The notes: generated by a model from the letters alone, not told the origin. A DNA stretch of 64,000 nucleotides from Epiperipatus broadwayi (GCA_028023455.1 JAQFVV010000020.1:6555092-6619091), one strand, 5' to 3'. Positions 1-12,015 are shown, counted from the stretch's first letter. Program-made: numbers and translations.

Positions 1-850
1 TGTGGAGATAGTAATCTGACCAACTAATGATTGCTGGTTTAGCAAGAAATATGTATATTGGTGATTATTTATCTTTTCATCATATGTGTAATCAGATGGG
101 TCAGCAATATGAAATGACGTGAAGAGTTGAGGGTCATGTGAGTCTGAGCTCGAATCCTGCATACATTATATTTTTTATTATATAATTGGACCAACTGATG
201 AGTGCTGGTTTAGCATGAAATATGTATATTGGTGATTATTTATCTTTTCCACATGTATGTGATCAAGTATATCAGTGATATAAGATAGCATGGATGATTG
301 AGGGTTGTGTGAAAGTCTGAGTTCAAACCCCCTACATATTACATATATAAGTGCAGGTATAAAAAAGTCTCTACTGTGAAAAAAATTCATATTCCAAAAT
401 AAGGTGCTGTAAGGTCTGCCCATCCCTCATATATGTATGTAAATGGATTATGTCCTGCACATGAGGGGTCAAAGTGACTTTGGTTAACATGCATAGGATG
501 AGAAGATTGGCACTAAGATGGGCTTTGAGCATTCCATCATCAAATTTTCAATGAAATGGACAGCTGAAGAACTGTGGGCTGGAGTGGTTTGAAGCCTGAC
601 CATTAAAGTATGAAGATTGGCTATCTTAATATAAGCTGAGCATTGATTGTATGTATGTGTGGAAATGATAATCTGGACCAACTGACGAATGCTGATTTAG
701 CATGAAATATATATATATTGGTGATTATTTATCTTTTTGACATGTGTATGATCAAGTATGTCAGTGATATAAGATAGCATGGATGGTTGAGGGTCATATG
801 AAAGTCTGAGTTTAAACACCCTATATATAATTGTTTGTAAAATAATCATA
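1..850 (+). repeat. Family A dispersed repeat, tandem array of ~480 bp unit
   Basis: Three successive copies of a block beginning around 'accaactgatga' and 'ggtgattatttatctttt' and ending in 'gaaagtctgagtt' followed by A/C-rich bases start near 18, 187 and 674. The last two are about 487 bases apart. Between them lies a longer segment (about 345-660) with 'cctgaccattaaagt' and 'gctatcttaatata' that recurs in other family A copies at 46200-46500 and 59940-60130. The block end resembles an RNA polymerase III B box (GGTTCRANTCC), best preserved at 36518-36530. No protein is encoded. The first copy is cut by the window start. A tRNA-related origin is inferred, not shown. Confidence 0.8.
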
Positions 851-1512
851 AAATGTGAAAATATTTATGAAGGCACATATTTGAGTCTTAAAAGTAGTCT
901 TGATAAATATATTTTAAAAAACATCTAGATACAATAAAAAGGAAAAAACATGTGAGAATTTGAGGTATAAATAGGATTGAAAAGAAAAATGGCAGTAGTC
1001 TAGTATATGTTTGGTCAAGAAGAAAGCACTGCTGAATGATTTCATGAAGTTAGGAGAAATGAGTTAAAACAATCTCTCTAGAATAACTTTGGGTATATGT
1101 GCTTTGCAGATTGTTTTAAAGTATTTTTAGATACTCTATTTGCCTCAGCAAGTATGATTAAATTAATTATTCAATGATTATTTGCTATCTGAGGCTAATA
1201 CAACTGAAATCACACTATATACAAAGATGCCATTGCATAGATTATGACATTGCCTGCTTTAAAAAAAGCAATATCATAAACAAAAAAATGGATTTTCCCA
1301 TAATACCCACCATATACTCTATCTATTGTCATCAACATCTGAAGAGGATGATCACAATCAGGACTGGATTGCTAAAGATTTGTTTATATATATAGTAAAG
1401 ATATGACAGCTGCAGAAAACCATGATATAAAATTTTAAAATATACTGTAATAAATTTAAACATAAGACTTTAAGTTTTAATATTTATGATTATTATTTTT
1501 TTAATATTTTTA
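851..1512. other. No gene seen
   Basis: AT-rich sequence with short ORFs only and no recognisable domain or repeat family. Confidence 0.5.
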
Positions 1513-1795
1513 ATATATAGGGGGTTTGAACTCAGACTTTTGCACAACCCTCAACTATCCATGATATCTCATACTGCTGATAAACTTGATCATACACTTG
1601 TCAAAAAGATAAATAATCACCAATATACATATTTCGTGCTGAACCAGCACTCGACATGTGTGTGATGAAGTTTATCAGCAGTACAAGATATCATAGATAG
1701 TTAGGGTTGTATGAAAATCTGAGTTCAACCCCCCTATATATTACATATAGAAGTGCAGGTATGAAAAAGCCTGTACTGTAAAAAAAATTCATATT
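1513..1795. repeat. Family A inverted pair
   Basis: 1513-1640 is a minus-strand family A end (starts 'gggggtttgaactcagac', contains 'aaagataaataatcacc'). 1650-1795 is a plus-strand family A end ('gaaaatctgagttcaac'). The two ends form a hairpin-like inverted pair of roughly 130 bp arms. Confidence 0.75.
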
Positions 1796-3057
1796 TTTAA
1801 TATTTTGTATTATATTTAGTGTCTTTATGTGATAGCAATAAGCAATGATTTAATATTTTATGTGTTTATTGTAAATAAATTGTTAGCTTATATTTTTACT
1901 AACCATTTTCAGTTGTGTTTGCTTTTCAAACACATTCTAAACACATGCCAGTAATATCCACTAATCATGAGAAATCATGCAAAACAGTGGGGGGGGGGGG
2001 GTGAGGATAATGGTACTATCTTAAAATGATACTGATCAGTGGCATTAAGATTTCCAGAAGCCTCTATTTAAAAAACTTGGCGCCTGAAGATTAATTTCAA
2101 ATTAAATCTACAAAAAAATAAATAAATAAAATAATGTCGAAATAATTACCCTTAACTTAATCTTTGGGTTATTTGATCATCATCATTAGAGTATTGATTA
2201 CATTGAATGTATGCATTTGAGTTTAACCATTTTACTTGTTAATCGTCTTATTAGAATTTATACATTTACATCAAGATTCAATCTGTTGCAGCATTACGTA
2301 CACACACCTGTATATGCATCTTTATTTGATACAAATGTTAACATCTTATTTAAAATTTATTTTAAAATTAAAAGACGTTTTCTGTAAGTATTATTTTATT
2401 ACATCTGCTAAACATAATCCCATTCTAATTATACGTCTTCTAATTTACTTCTACTTGCTAATATTAACGGATCTAAATGAATATTTTAAAATGTTTTCAC
2501 ATATACTTTTTAAAAATAAAAAGTTAAACATTATTTTAAATTTGTTTAAATTTTTATTCAAAATTTTATGAAATGTAATTTTCATTTGAAATTATTTGAG
2601 TGTGATTCAAAGAAAAATATATATATGATTATAACTTACATGACATTAAGATGAGCAGTAAATATATCTTCCATTTTTTATGGCAAAATTGTAAAATATA
2701 TTAAAATTAAAATAATTAGAGCATGAAATAAATGAATTCAAATTTAAGAAAAAAATAGTCATATGTATACAAAGTAGTAATTAACAGAAATAAATAAATA
2801 TCAAACAAATTGATCATTGCAATCAATGTATGTGCAGTATAAAATGAAATCTAATTTGCTTTATTGGATATATGACATTTATAATTTATGTACATAAGTA
2901 ATAGACTTCATTTTATAGAAGTATTATTCTTTTACTGTTTGTATATGTGTGGGATATATATTCTGACCATTCTCTATAGGATCCAATTATAATATCACCA
3001 ACAACTATTGCAACATGAAATAAATTATTTGAGTTCCCATAATAAATATGTTTCAAT
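1796..3057. other. No gene seen; contains a 13-G run
   Basis: AT-rich. The only marked feature is a homopolymer of 13 G at 1989-2001. A 111-codon frame at 2236-2571 is Leu/Ile/Phe-rich with no recognisable domain and is treated as chance. Confidence 0.5.
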
Positions 3058-3061
3058 CAAG

Positions 3062-4961
3062 TGTAAAGGGCACATACGCCATTACATTAATTTTTTTCTA
3101 AAGATTAGTCATGAAAATTAAAAGTCCGCAAATAAAAACTTTTTTTTTTAAAAATTAAAAATTGAAAGTTAAAAATCATCTAAAACTCTAATATATAAAA
3201 TCGCACAGATGAAAAATTATTAAAAAAAAACTTTATTAAAAAAAAAAGTATTTTAAAACTAAATTTTCAGTAAAGATTTAAAGATAAAAATATATCTTTA
3301 AGTTTGTACAATAAATTAATCAATGCTATTGTATAAAATGGAAATGATTATTAATTAGTCCAAATGAACTAGCCTTTGGGCATTTCAAATGTATAATTAA
3401 AGGTCAGATAGGAGAGGAAAAACAATAAGAACAGAACAGCCAATAAAAGAAAGCCACCAGAAAATGGACCTCAGCGAGAGAATGATCATTGTCATGATGT
3501 AATGTCCATTCAATCCAAAATTCTAATATAAAAGAAAAAGTTTGGAAATAAATTTTGGTGAAGAAAGAGTGAGTGAAGAGCTGAGAAAAGGACAGAGATG
3601 TGAAAGCAGACGTGTGCTAGTATTGAAGGAGAAGGGATTGGAAAGATGCACTCTTCAATCCCTTCAGTTTTGCTATAAAAAAAGAGAAAAAATGAGAAAT
3701 GACCAATCGTTTTCTTATACTGCAGACCACAGGACATTGAGGGAATTAATGCTGGATTCCAGATTGCAAACTTTTAAAAAAGAAACTTTTCCAGTATGTT
3801 TAAACTGTAAGAACTTTATGAACTCTAATAAGCTTTAACTATAATTGTGAAATTCCAGTATTTGATAAGAATAAGAACTTTAATTCTAAAACTTGTTCCC
3901 TATTTAAGAAAAATAGAATCCTATCTGACCAAGGTAAATTATTAATAATTAATTTTATTTGATGTAAATCATTTCCATTTATTTATTTTTTTGTTCTTTT
4001 AAGTTTTATTATAATTTTTGTTTTTTCATTAAACTAAACTTAATAAATGCTAAACTTAAGTTGGGCGTGAATGGCTGCATAGATTTGTAAAGTTATATTA
4101 GTTTAATTAAGGGAGGGTAAATCTTAGGTTATTTGTTTCATAGTTAAATTGGGTCAATGGATTGTATATATTGGTGTAATTAGTAAATATAGCATGAGAT
4201 TTTTTATGTGCAGGATCCTATTATATGCCACACTTGGGCAAAATAAGTCCCATATCTCACCTCTTTTTAGCCTATGGAATGGGATAGTAAGACAGAAAAC
4301 ACAGTCCTTTCCTATGGAGTTTTTTTGTTCTTCTCACCAGACTGATGTAGTATTCCTACACTGGACAAGAGTCAATGTTTTCTATAACCATGCTGTTCAG
4401 ATGTACACTCCTGACAGTATGGTATTTGTGCTGTCGTATTCATGCTGCATTGAATATATCGATGTATCAGATGGATTGATGTTAGTTTAACTGCAGACTT
4501 TCGGCCTAAGGTTAAATAAGGGATAATATATTTTCTTTTCAAATGCAATCTATGTAGTCTATTCATACTCGAAACTTTAATAAAATATTAAATTCATCTG
4601 TGCGAACTTCAAAAATAAAAAAGTTAAAAAAAAAAAAATTAAATGCTAAAATTAATGTAAAAGCATACTAAAATAGTTTTAAATTTATATATGTTTAATA
4701 AATGTTTGTGTGTTATTACTGGCAGTGGCTTTATTTTTTTTTTAATATTGAAAAATATTTTAGTGAGAATCCATATTTTATATTATCTCTGCTGCTTCAT
4801 GAGCTAGTGACTTGGGCTGATGGTCAGAATAAAAAATATATATATAAATTGTGAATCTTAACTTACGTATCTGCCTACTATATAAATTTTCCAGGTTCAA
4901 ATGCCTGGTGGCACCCTGTATGGCAGATATGTAAGACTCAGTTCATCATCCGATCATTATA
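3062..4961 (+). repeat. LTR copy 1 (~1.9 kb)
   Basis: Starts TGTAA and ends TTATA (a decayed TTACA). It carries a TATA-type promoter at 3527-3534. It is roughly 90-95% similar by eye to the reverse complement of 4988-6862. A 113-codon frame (4149-4490) has a shifted counterpart in the other arm, but I recognise no domain. CpG sites that survive in the other arm are mostly TpG/CpA here (for example TGATGTAAT against TGACGTAAT). Confidence 0.75.
3527..3534 (+). promoter_or_regulatory. TATA box of LTR copy 1
   Basis: TATAAAAG, with a CRE-like TGATGTAA about 35 bases upstream (TGACGTAA in the other arm). It matches the mirror-image site at 6415-6422. Inferred LTR promoter. Confidence 0.55.
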
Positions 4962-4987
4962 ATTGGTGCCCAATGTAGAGTGCCAAT
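4962..4987 (+). other. Primer-binding-site-like centre between inverted LTRs
   Basis: Two bases (AT) follow the LTR end. Then comes TGGTGCCCAATGTAGAGT (4964-4981), which matches the known tRNA-Lys(1,2) type PBS TGGCGCCCAACGTGGGGC at 14 of 18 positions; all differences are C-to-T or G-to-A. The segment is itself an imperfect palindrome, so the opposite strand also offers TGGCACTC next to the other LTR. The reading as a PBS is inference from position and similarity. Confidence 0.65.
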
Positions 4988-6862
4988 TGTAACAGTCGGA
5001 GGATAGAGTGGAAGTGCAGTCTTACCATATCTGCACTACAGGGTGCCATCCAGGCCATTTGAACCTGGAAAATTTATAGAGTAGGCAGATACAGAAGTTA
5101 AGATTCCACTTTATTTTATATTTAGACCATTAGACCCAGTCACTAGCTCCGAGAAATGCAGATTTATAAAATATATATTCTTAAAATATTTTTCAATATA
5201 AAAAAAATAAAAAAGCCACTGCCAGTAATAACACACACAAACATTTATTAAACATATATGTATTTATTTTAGTCTCTTTTATTTTAACATTTAATTTATA
5301 TTTTTAACTTTTATTTTTGAAGTTTGAACAGATGAATTTAATATTTTTATTAAAGTGTCGAGTATGAATAGACTATATAGATTGCATTTGAAAAGAAAAT
5401 ATACTATCCCTTATTTAACCTTAGGCCAAAAGTTCGCAGTCAAACCAATGTCAATCCATCTGATACATAGATGTATTCAATGCAGCATGAATATGACAGC
5501 ACAAATACCATACTGTCAGGAATATATATCTGAACAGATGGTTGTAGAAGACATTGACTCTCATCCAGTACAGGAATACTATATCTGTCTGGCGATAAGA
5601 ACAATAAAAAAACTCCATAGGAAAGGACTGCATTTTCCATCTTACTATCCCATTCCATAGGATAAGAAGGGGTGAGATATGGGACTTATTTTGCCCAAGT
5701 GTGGCATATAATAGGATCCTGCATGTACCAAATATCATGCAACATTTACTAATTACACCAATATATCCAATCCATTGACCCAATTTAACTATGAAACAAA
5801 TAACCTAAGATTAACCCTCCCTTAATTAAAGTAATATAACTTTACAAATCTATGCAGCCATTCACACCTGACTTAAGTATAGCATTTATTAAGTTTAGTT
5901 TAATGAAAAAACAAAAATCATAATAAAACTTAAAAGAACAAAAAAATAAATAAATGGAAATGATTTTAAAAAAGAAATACATTAAATAAAATTAATTATT
6001 AATAATTTACATTGGTCAGATAGGATTCTATTTCTATTAAATAGGGAACAAGTTTTAGAGTTAAAGTTCTTATTCTTATCAAATACTGGAATTTTAGAAT
6101 TATAGTTAAAGCTTATTAGAGTTCATAACATTCTTACGGTTTAAACATACTGGAAAAGTTTCTTTTTTAGAAGTTTGCAATTTGGAATCCAGCGTTAATT
6201 CCCCCTATGTCTTGTAATCCGCAGTATAAGAAAATGATTGGTCATTTCTTTTTCTTTCTCTTTTTTTTATAGCAAAACTGAAGGGATTGAAGAGTACGTC
6301 TTTCCAATCTCTTCTCCTTCAACTCTAGCACACCTCTGCTTTCACATGTCTGTCCTTTTCCCAGCTCTTTCTTCACTCACTCTTTCTTCACTAAAATTTA
6401 TTTCCAAACTTTTTCTTTTATATTAGAATTTTGGATTGAGTGGACATTACGTCATGACGATGATCATTCCCTCGCTGAGGTCCATTTTCTGAGGGCTTTC
6501 TTTTATTGGCTGTTCTGTTCCTATTGTTTTTCCTCTCCTATTTGACCTTTAATTATACATTTGAAAAGCCCAAAGGCTAGTTCACTTGGATTAATTAATA
6601 ATCATTTCCATTTTATACAATAGCATTGATTAATTTATTGTACAAACTTAAAGATATATTTTTATCTTTAAATCTTTACTGAAAATTTAGTTTTAAAATA
6701 TCTTTTTTTTAATAAAGTTTTCTTTTAATAATTTTTCATCTGTGCGATTTTAACTTTCAACTTTTAATTCTTAAAAAAAAAAAAGTTTTTATTTGCGAAC
6801 TTTTAATTTTCATGACTAATTTTTGGAAAAATATTAACGTAACAGCGTATGTGCCCATTACA
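4988..6862 (-). repeat. LTR copy 2, inverted (~1.9 kb)
   Basis: Mirror image of 3062-4961, read on the minus strand from TGTAA at 6862 to TTACA at 4988. The TATA box is at 6415-6422. This arm keeps several CpGs lost in copy 1. A 110-codon minus-strand frame (5451-5783) shares its first half with the frame in copy 1, then is shifted. Confidence 0.75.
6415..6422 (-). promoter_or_regulatory. TATA box of inverted LTR copy 2
   Basis: CTTTTATA on the plus strand, TATAAAAG on the minus strand. A TGACGTAA (CREB/ATF-like) site lies upstream in the minus-strand sense. Conserved with copy 1. Confidence 0.55.
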
Positions 6863-6866
6863 CAAG

Positions 6867-8079
6867 CTATCCATGAACTATGCTAGAATTCTATATTGTC
6901 TACCTAAACTGCACTTGAAAACCATAGGTACGATAGTATTTAAAAAATTATAAATTGAGCATTTAAACGTTCTCTGTTAGCTCTTTATTTAACTGGTTCT
7001 ATGATCCTTATATTGACAAGGTTTACCATTTAGAATTTAGATATTATATATCTTACATCTTAGCGAAGTAATGAACTAATAGAAAACATTCAAATGCTCT
7101 CATTCCTAATATTATAAGGATAAATGTATAATGTATTAATTACGTAATTAGACATATAACATTCTTACTTCTATCAGTATTTTGTTTATTTTCAGAAATA
7201 TTTAATTGAAGCTAATTTGTCTCTTAGTAAACATAATGAAAAATTGCATGCACTATATATCTGTATGTTATGTCACATTATAGATAATTTGCTTTTTAAA
7301 TGACATTTTCAAAATAATAGTGTTATATAGATTTGATTTGTGATTTCTTTTATAGAACTTTTTTGAAAGTAGAACAATCCAAGTATGAGCATTTTAGAAT
7401 GAATTGATATGTAGGAAGATAATTATCAATGTCATTATTAAATAAATATTTGAAAACAAATTATCACATAATTTAATATTAATTTTATTAGGGAAAAGAC
7501 TTTTCACTAAAATGGTGTCTTCACTTTATATTTTGGGTTAAAAATAAAATAATAAGACATCCTAATTTTTACAAAAAAGTTTCTAGAAAATTAGCAGTGA
7601 GTCATTTTAATCGTAATTTTATTTGTAATAATTTAAAATTAATAAAAAAAAATCCTATTTAAAAAAATTACATAACAAAATAAACATTATTTGAATAAAT
7701 TTAGAATTATTAACTTTAAAAGTATTTTGTTTTATTTCTAGTTTTATGGTAATAATTATATTTTCTTATCTTTATTGTTTTTATGGTACTTTAGCTTTAA
7801 GGAACATATATTATTTTAATCTTATTATTTAAGTAATCAAATGATATTGTAAATCATCTTCAATCAAATGCATAAAAAAGCAATGTGATATATGTGTTAA
7901 TTATAAAAGTTAAAATAATGTTGAAATTATTAAGAAAAATAGTTAACTCCTCTTTTATCAAAAGATAAATCAAATGTAACAAGAGCTAATATTATGCAAA
8001 AACGTATTATTTTCCCATGATAATAATTAATAAAAGTTTTTAGCTAATTTTTAAATTTCATTATATAATAATTAGAAGT
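6867..8079. other. No gene seen
   Basis: Very AT-rich intergenic-type sequence with no frame or repeat I can recognise. Confidence 0.5.
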
Positions 8080-8303
8080 TGGGCTGGACATATTGCTAAA
8101 AGAGATGATAATAGATGACAATTAAAATCTTAAACCAGATTCCAAGAGATTGTAAAAGACCCAGAAAGAAACCACATGTGAGATGGATGGATGAAATAAA
8201 AAAATGTAAAGAAGAAAAGCTAGAGATAAGAGATTATAGATAGAACTTGAGGAAACCTGTATCCTGCAATAGATCAATAACAATTAAAATGACGATGATG
8301 TTC
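8080..8303 (+). pseudogene. RTE-type LINE reverse transcriptase, carboxy-terminal remnant
   Basis: Translating from 8080 gives WAGHIAKRDDNR, then a stop where the family has Trp (TGA for TGG). After frame shifts come the family motifs corresponding to 'RPRKKP' and 'RWMDEI'. This is the conserved tail of the CFDP2-like/RTE group of non-LTR retrotransposons, which copy themselves by target-primed reverse transcription. The copy is severely 5'-truncated, as is usual for LINEs. It ends in a short TGA/ATG-rich tail (near 8285-8303), as RTE elements often do. A second copy lies 790 bases downstream in the same orientation. Non-functional. Confidence 0.75.
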
Positions 8304-8871
8304 ATGGTATAATAATTAAAAACTAAATTTAGCCCCATTATTTAAAAAAATTGAATGACTTTTTTTAACAAGAGTAATGAAATCTTTAAAGTCTGATAAA
8401 GTTTTTATGATTATATTTTTATTTAATTGTAAAAATTATTGAAGTGTGTAATTGTTAATTAAAACTAAAGTTTGATTTATATATGTATTGAGAAAACATT
8501 AACCTATTGAGGGACATATCTAGTTAAGACATGGTTTTAAATCCTGATTTAATAAAATATTTTTAGAATTTTTTTAGGTAACTAGCTATCTAGCAATCAA
8601 TCAATATTGGATAGTAAGAAAAATTAAATCTGTTCAACATCATCAAACAATTTTCAAGTCTCATGAATAATAAATGTTTTTTTCTACATTGTTCTTCTAT
8701 AGAAAGCGATTGAAAATGTCTTTGTTCTGCAGTAAATTAGTTAAAAGATGATATATAGTTTATCTATATAATAGAAATAACAAAAAGAAATTAAAAACTA
8801 AATACATAGTTGAAAAAACAAACACATATTATTGACATCATTTAATAATTATGAGACTGAAGTGAAACTAA
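8304..8871. other. No gene seen
   Basis: AT-rich spacer between two LINE tails. Nothing recognised. Confidence 0.5.
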
Positions 8872-9112
8872 TCTGGACATATTTCTAGAAGAGATGATCA
8901 TAGATGGGCAGTTAAAATTTTAAACTGAAGTCAAGAGATTGTAAAAGACTGAAAGAAACTACATGTCAGATAGATGGATAAAATAAGGACATTTGTTGGT
9001 GCAATGTGGAGGAAAGAGGCTAGACACCAGAGAAACTGGATTAAATATGAACAGATCTTCATTTTGCATTTGATCAATAATAATGAAACAATAATGATAA
9101 TGATGATGATTA
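8872..9112 (+). pseudogene. RTE-type LINE carboxy-terminal remnant, second copy
   Basis: Reading from 8872 gives SGHISRRDDHRWAVKILN, matching the 8080 copy and the RTE/CFDP2-like tail. The Trp lost to a stop in the first copy is intact here, but a later stop and shifts break the frame. It ends at 9085-9112 in an AATGATGATGA-like simple repeat, the typical 3' end of RTE elements. The two copies differ enough to be separate insertions rather than a recent duplication. Confidence 0.75.
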
Positions 9113-11070
9113 TATATAAATTTAAACTGATAAAAGTAACTTTTAAATAGCCAACTTGAGGTCAGAAATGTTCTAAATGACCTTTATAGATGAATAATGA
9201 AGAAGAAGGCAATATTCACTAGGCTTATAAAATTCCAGCTGCTGGTGGTTTCAGCATTTTTCACTAATAATATTAGATAGTTATATAATATAAAAAACAC
9301 ATAAGAAAACATTCTGAATAAATACTACTAAATTGCCAATCATATAACATAAAAAATTATAATAATACTATTAGATAGGTTTTGAAATTTCTATCTTGAA
9401 TAACAGATCAAATTTAAATTACCCAGAAAACTTTTAATATTTCATTTTCCATGTCACTTTTTACAATTTACATTAGTAAATAAAATATATAAATGGATTT
9501 ATAATCAATGACATACTTATGAAGTTCCATGTTAAATTATTTATTCATAAACTATGTAAAGTATATACAAAATAACTTCTTTAATTTTTCCTTTTTTGTA
9601 AATTATGTGCAACTTTGGGCAGTAGAAATACTGAAAGCAAGCTATAGCATTATTAGTGTTTAATTTATGTTGGAGTTTAGTATTTTATTAGTACTTATTT
9701 TGGATTATTTTATTTCTTTAATGATTGTACATATAGTAAACAACAGCTTCAATAATCCCTTCAATTACCCAGATTGAAGAACAGCATTCATCTCATCATC
9801 ATATGATATTAAATTAAATTACATTATCTACAGAAATTTCATTATTTTTTTACAGAAATAATTGATGCAAAAGTCAAACAATCTGTACTGGATGTATATG
9901 TTTATGTCAGAACTAATATCACCAACTTCTTAAAAAGTAATTGTCATTTTATCAAACACAAGAGTGCAATTTCTATTTAAGCACCTTCATACCACTCATT
10001 TTGATATTAAAGTTTGAATATAATATCCAATTAAATGTTTCAAAAACATTTAAATAAAAATTGCTATATAGTGTTTATTAGGATGTCATCTGTTTACAGG
10101 TAATTAATGGTGTTAGTTATGATAGAAACATATATCCAGCACAGATTCATCGATTTTTGCATTCAACATTGTTCCTTGAAAGATTTCAAACTTTCAATAG
10201 ATTGCACAAGTTAAATCAATGTTATTCAATTAATTATATAGTTAAGTGATTATTAATTAATTAATTAATTATATATAAAAATATTATGACTTATATTTGA
10301 AAAGTTTATATGAAAAGAATGAAATAAAAAGTGGCCAGAGAAGTTGAGGATTGCCCTAGAAATGAAAAATTATATGCTAAACTCATGAAAATTATCATTG
10401 AGGTATCACATTAATCCAAATTTAAAATAATTAATGTCTCTAAAAAAATATTATGAATGGGATTAAAAATATTACATCTCTGAAATTTTAATTAATAGTG
10501 TTTAGATATTAAGTAGTCATTTTCAGCTTAAGAAAAAATACTCCACATTTATGTTTAATCTTATTTAGAAGTTATTTTATATAAAAATATTTTCTGCAGT
10601 GCAAATTACTTAATCACTACATTAAAAAAGATTGAGAACAAATTAAGAAAAATTTGTCTGAGTTATTCTTTTAAAAATTACATTTTTCTTAATGTATTTT
10701 CCAAAAGCATTATTTAATTTTCTTGTAAATGATGGACAATATTTTTAAGATGTCTCAATCATATATAATTTATTTTCAATTTATTTGTAATTTTCAAATT
10801 GAAAATAAAAAACATAACATTACTAATCTAAAGAAAACTGCTAGACAATCAAAAGTATAATGAGGAAGTTAAATAATGCTTTGTGAAACTGCTTTAGAAA
10901 AAGTGGGGTTTCTTAAAATTACTGGTAACCACATTTCAAAGTCTTTTTTTACATTAATTTGTGTGCCATGTAATGTCACAAAAGGATCAGCATTCAAAAC
11001 AGCCAAAATAATAAAAAGGTGATAACAAACTTTATTAAAAAAATCTGTAATTGTATGCACACATTATAGA
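9113..11070. other. No gene seen
   Basis: AT-rich. A (TTAA)n run lies near 10253-10275. The 63-codon minus-strand frame at 10869-11060 has no recognised domain. Confidence 0.5.
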
Positions 11071-11181
11071 AGCACTGATTATATATATATATATGGGAGA
11101 TTATTATAATCTACTGGTGAGTACTAGTTCAGCACAAAATATATATATTGGAGATCATTTATCTTTTTACATGAATGTTGT
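11071..11181 (+). repeat. Family A fragment
   Basis: Begins 'agcactgattatatata' and contains diverged 'ctactggtgagtactagtt' and 'atttatctttttacatg'. Truncated before the B-box-like end. Confidence 0.65.
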
Positions 11182-11914
11182 CATCAGTGACAAAGTGTGA
11201 CAGAAGCACATTTCTTTTTTATAATGTTATTTATTTCACTTTTCACAACAATTTTTATGCAATAGCACCTAATATATACATATCACACATATGTAGAAAA
11301 ATCTGAAACTCTCTTATCTGTAAACCAGAAAATATATTATCAAAATATTTTTATCTTCCAAATTTTTTTAAGATTCATAAAAGTTTTAACTGTAAATTAG
11401 ATCTTAGCATTGTTTGAACATCTTATAATCAGCGAGAATGAGTTAGTTGAGTTTATTCCATTTCCTTCCTACATATATAAAAACAATTCAGCTGTTGCTA
11501 AAAAAAATTGAAAGTGAATTTTTTAAATTGAATTTTAATTAAAGCTTTTAAAAGTTTCAGTGAATTTTTCTACAGAAGCACTCATTCCGTTCAACACATG
11601 AACGCTTTGCCCCTGGTGGTCATGTATATCAATTATAAAAGATTGAGTAGACAACTGAAGAGAGCTTAAAAGCCTGTTTTCATATCCTCTCTAGTTACAT
11701 CTAGAGCTTAAGTATATACATTATACTTCTATTCAAATATCACTATTTATTTAAACAAATTATAGATATTCCTGAACATATTGATGCACTTTAATTATGT
11801 CTATAGAAACAATTCTAGATGGCTTTAATGTTAGACTTCTTTAAAAAAAATTTTTTTACAAACATCACTAAATCTATCACTTCCTAAATTTTAATATAAT
11901 ATTTTACATAAACA
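11182..11914. other. No gene seen
   Basis: AT-rich. No recognised coding potential or repeat family. Confidence 0.45.
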
Positions 11915-12015
11915 CAATTTGTCCACCTTACTTCAAACACTTTATAACAATTTTTTTATATATGTATACATACAATCTGATATTTCAACTGTCTTGTGAT
12001 CTTCCTCAAAGCTAT
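11915..12015 (-). repeat. Penelope-end-like repeat with decayed hammerhead-like core
   Basis: The minus strand reads TTTGAGGAAGATCACAAGAC, then AGTTGAAAT, then 'tgtatgtatac' and 'aagtgtttgaagt'. It aligns with the arms of the hairpin element at 26785-26949 and with 41245-41340. The CTGANGA box is decayed (TTGAGGA). Confidence 0.5.

Larger units (their letters stand above)
3062..6862. mobile_element. Inverted pair of LTRs integrated as one unit
   Basis: A 3.8 kb near-palindrome. The outer ends read TGTAA (3062) and TTACA (6862). The inner LTR ends read TTATA (4957-4961) and TGTAA (4988-4992). Both arms are thus LTR-shaped (TG...CA with 5 bp terminal inverted repeats) and face each other. The 26 bp between them hold a primer-binding-site-like sequence. 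The outside is flanked by CAAG on both sides (3058-3061 and 6863-6866), a 4 bp target-site duplication as made by retroviral-type integrases. No gag or pol is present. This is seen directly. How an LTR-PBS-inverted-LTR molecule was formed and integrated is inference. Confidence 0.8.

Noticed and set aside
1989-2001. Run of 13 G as a G-quadruplex or regulatory element.
   Set aside because: A lone homopolymer with no companion G-runs. May be length-variable or a sequencing artefact.
2236-2571. 111-codon plus frame, Leu/Ile/Tyr-rich.
   Set aside because: AT-rich composition gives hydrophobic codons. No motif, no codon bias, no flanking signals.
3542-3838. 98-codon plus frame downstream of the LTR TATA box.
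   Set aside because: Lies in the LTR leader, is charged but has no recognised domain, and is not kept as one frame in the mirror arm.
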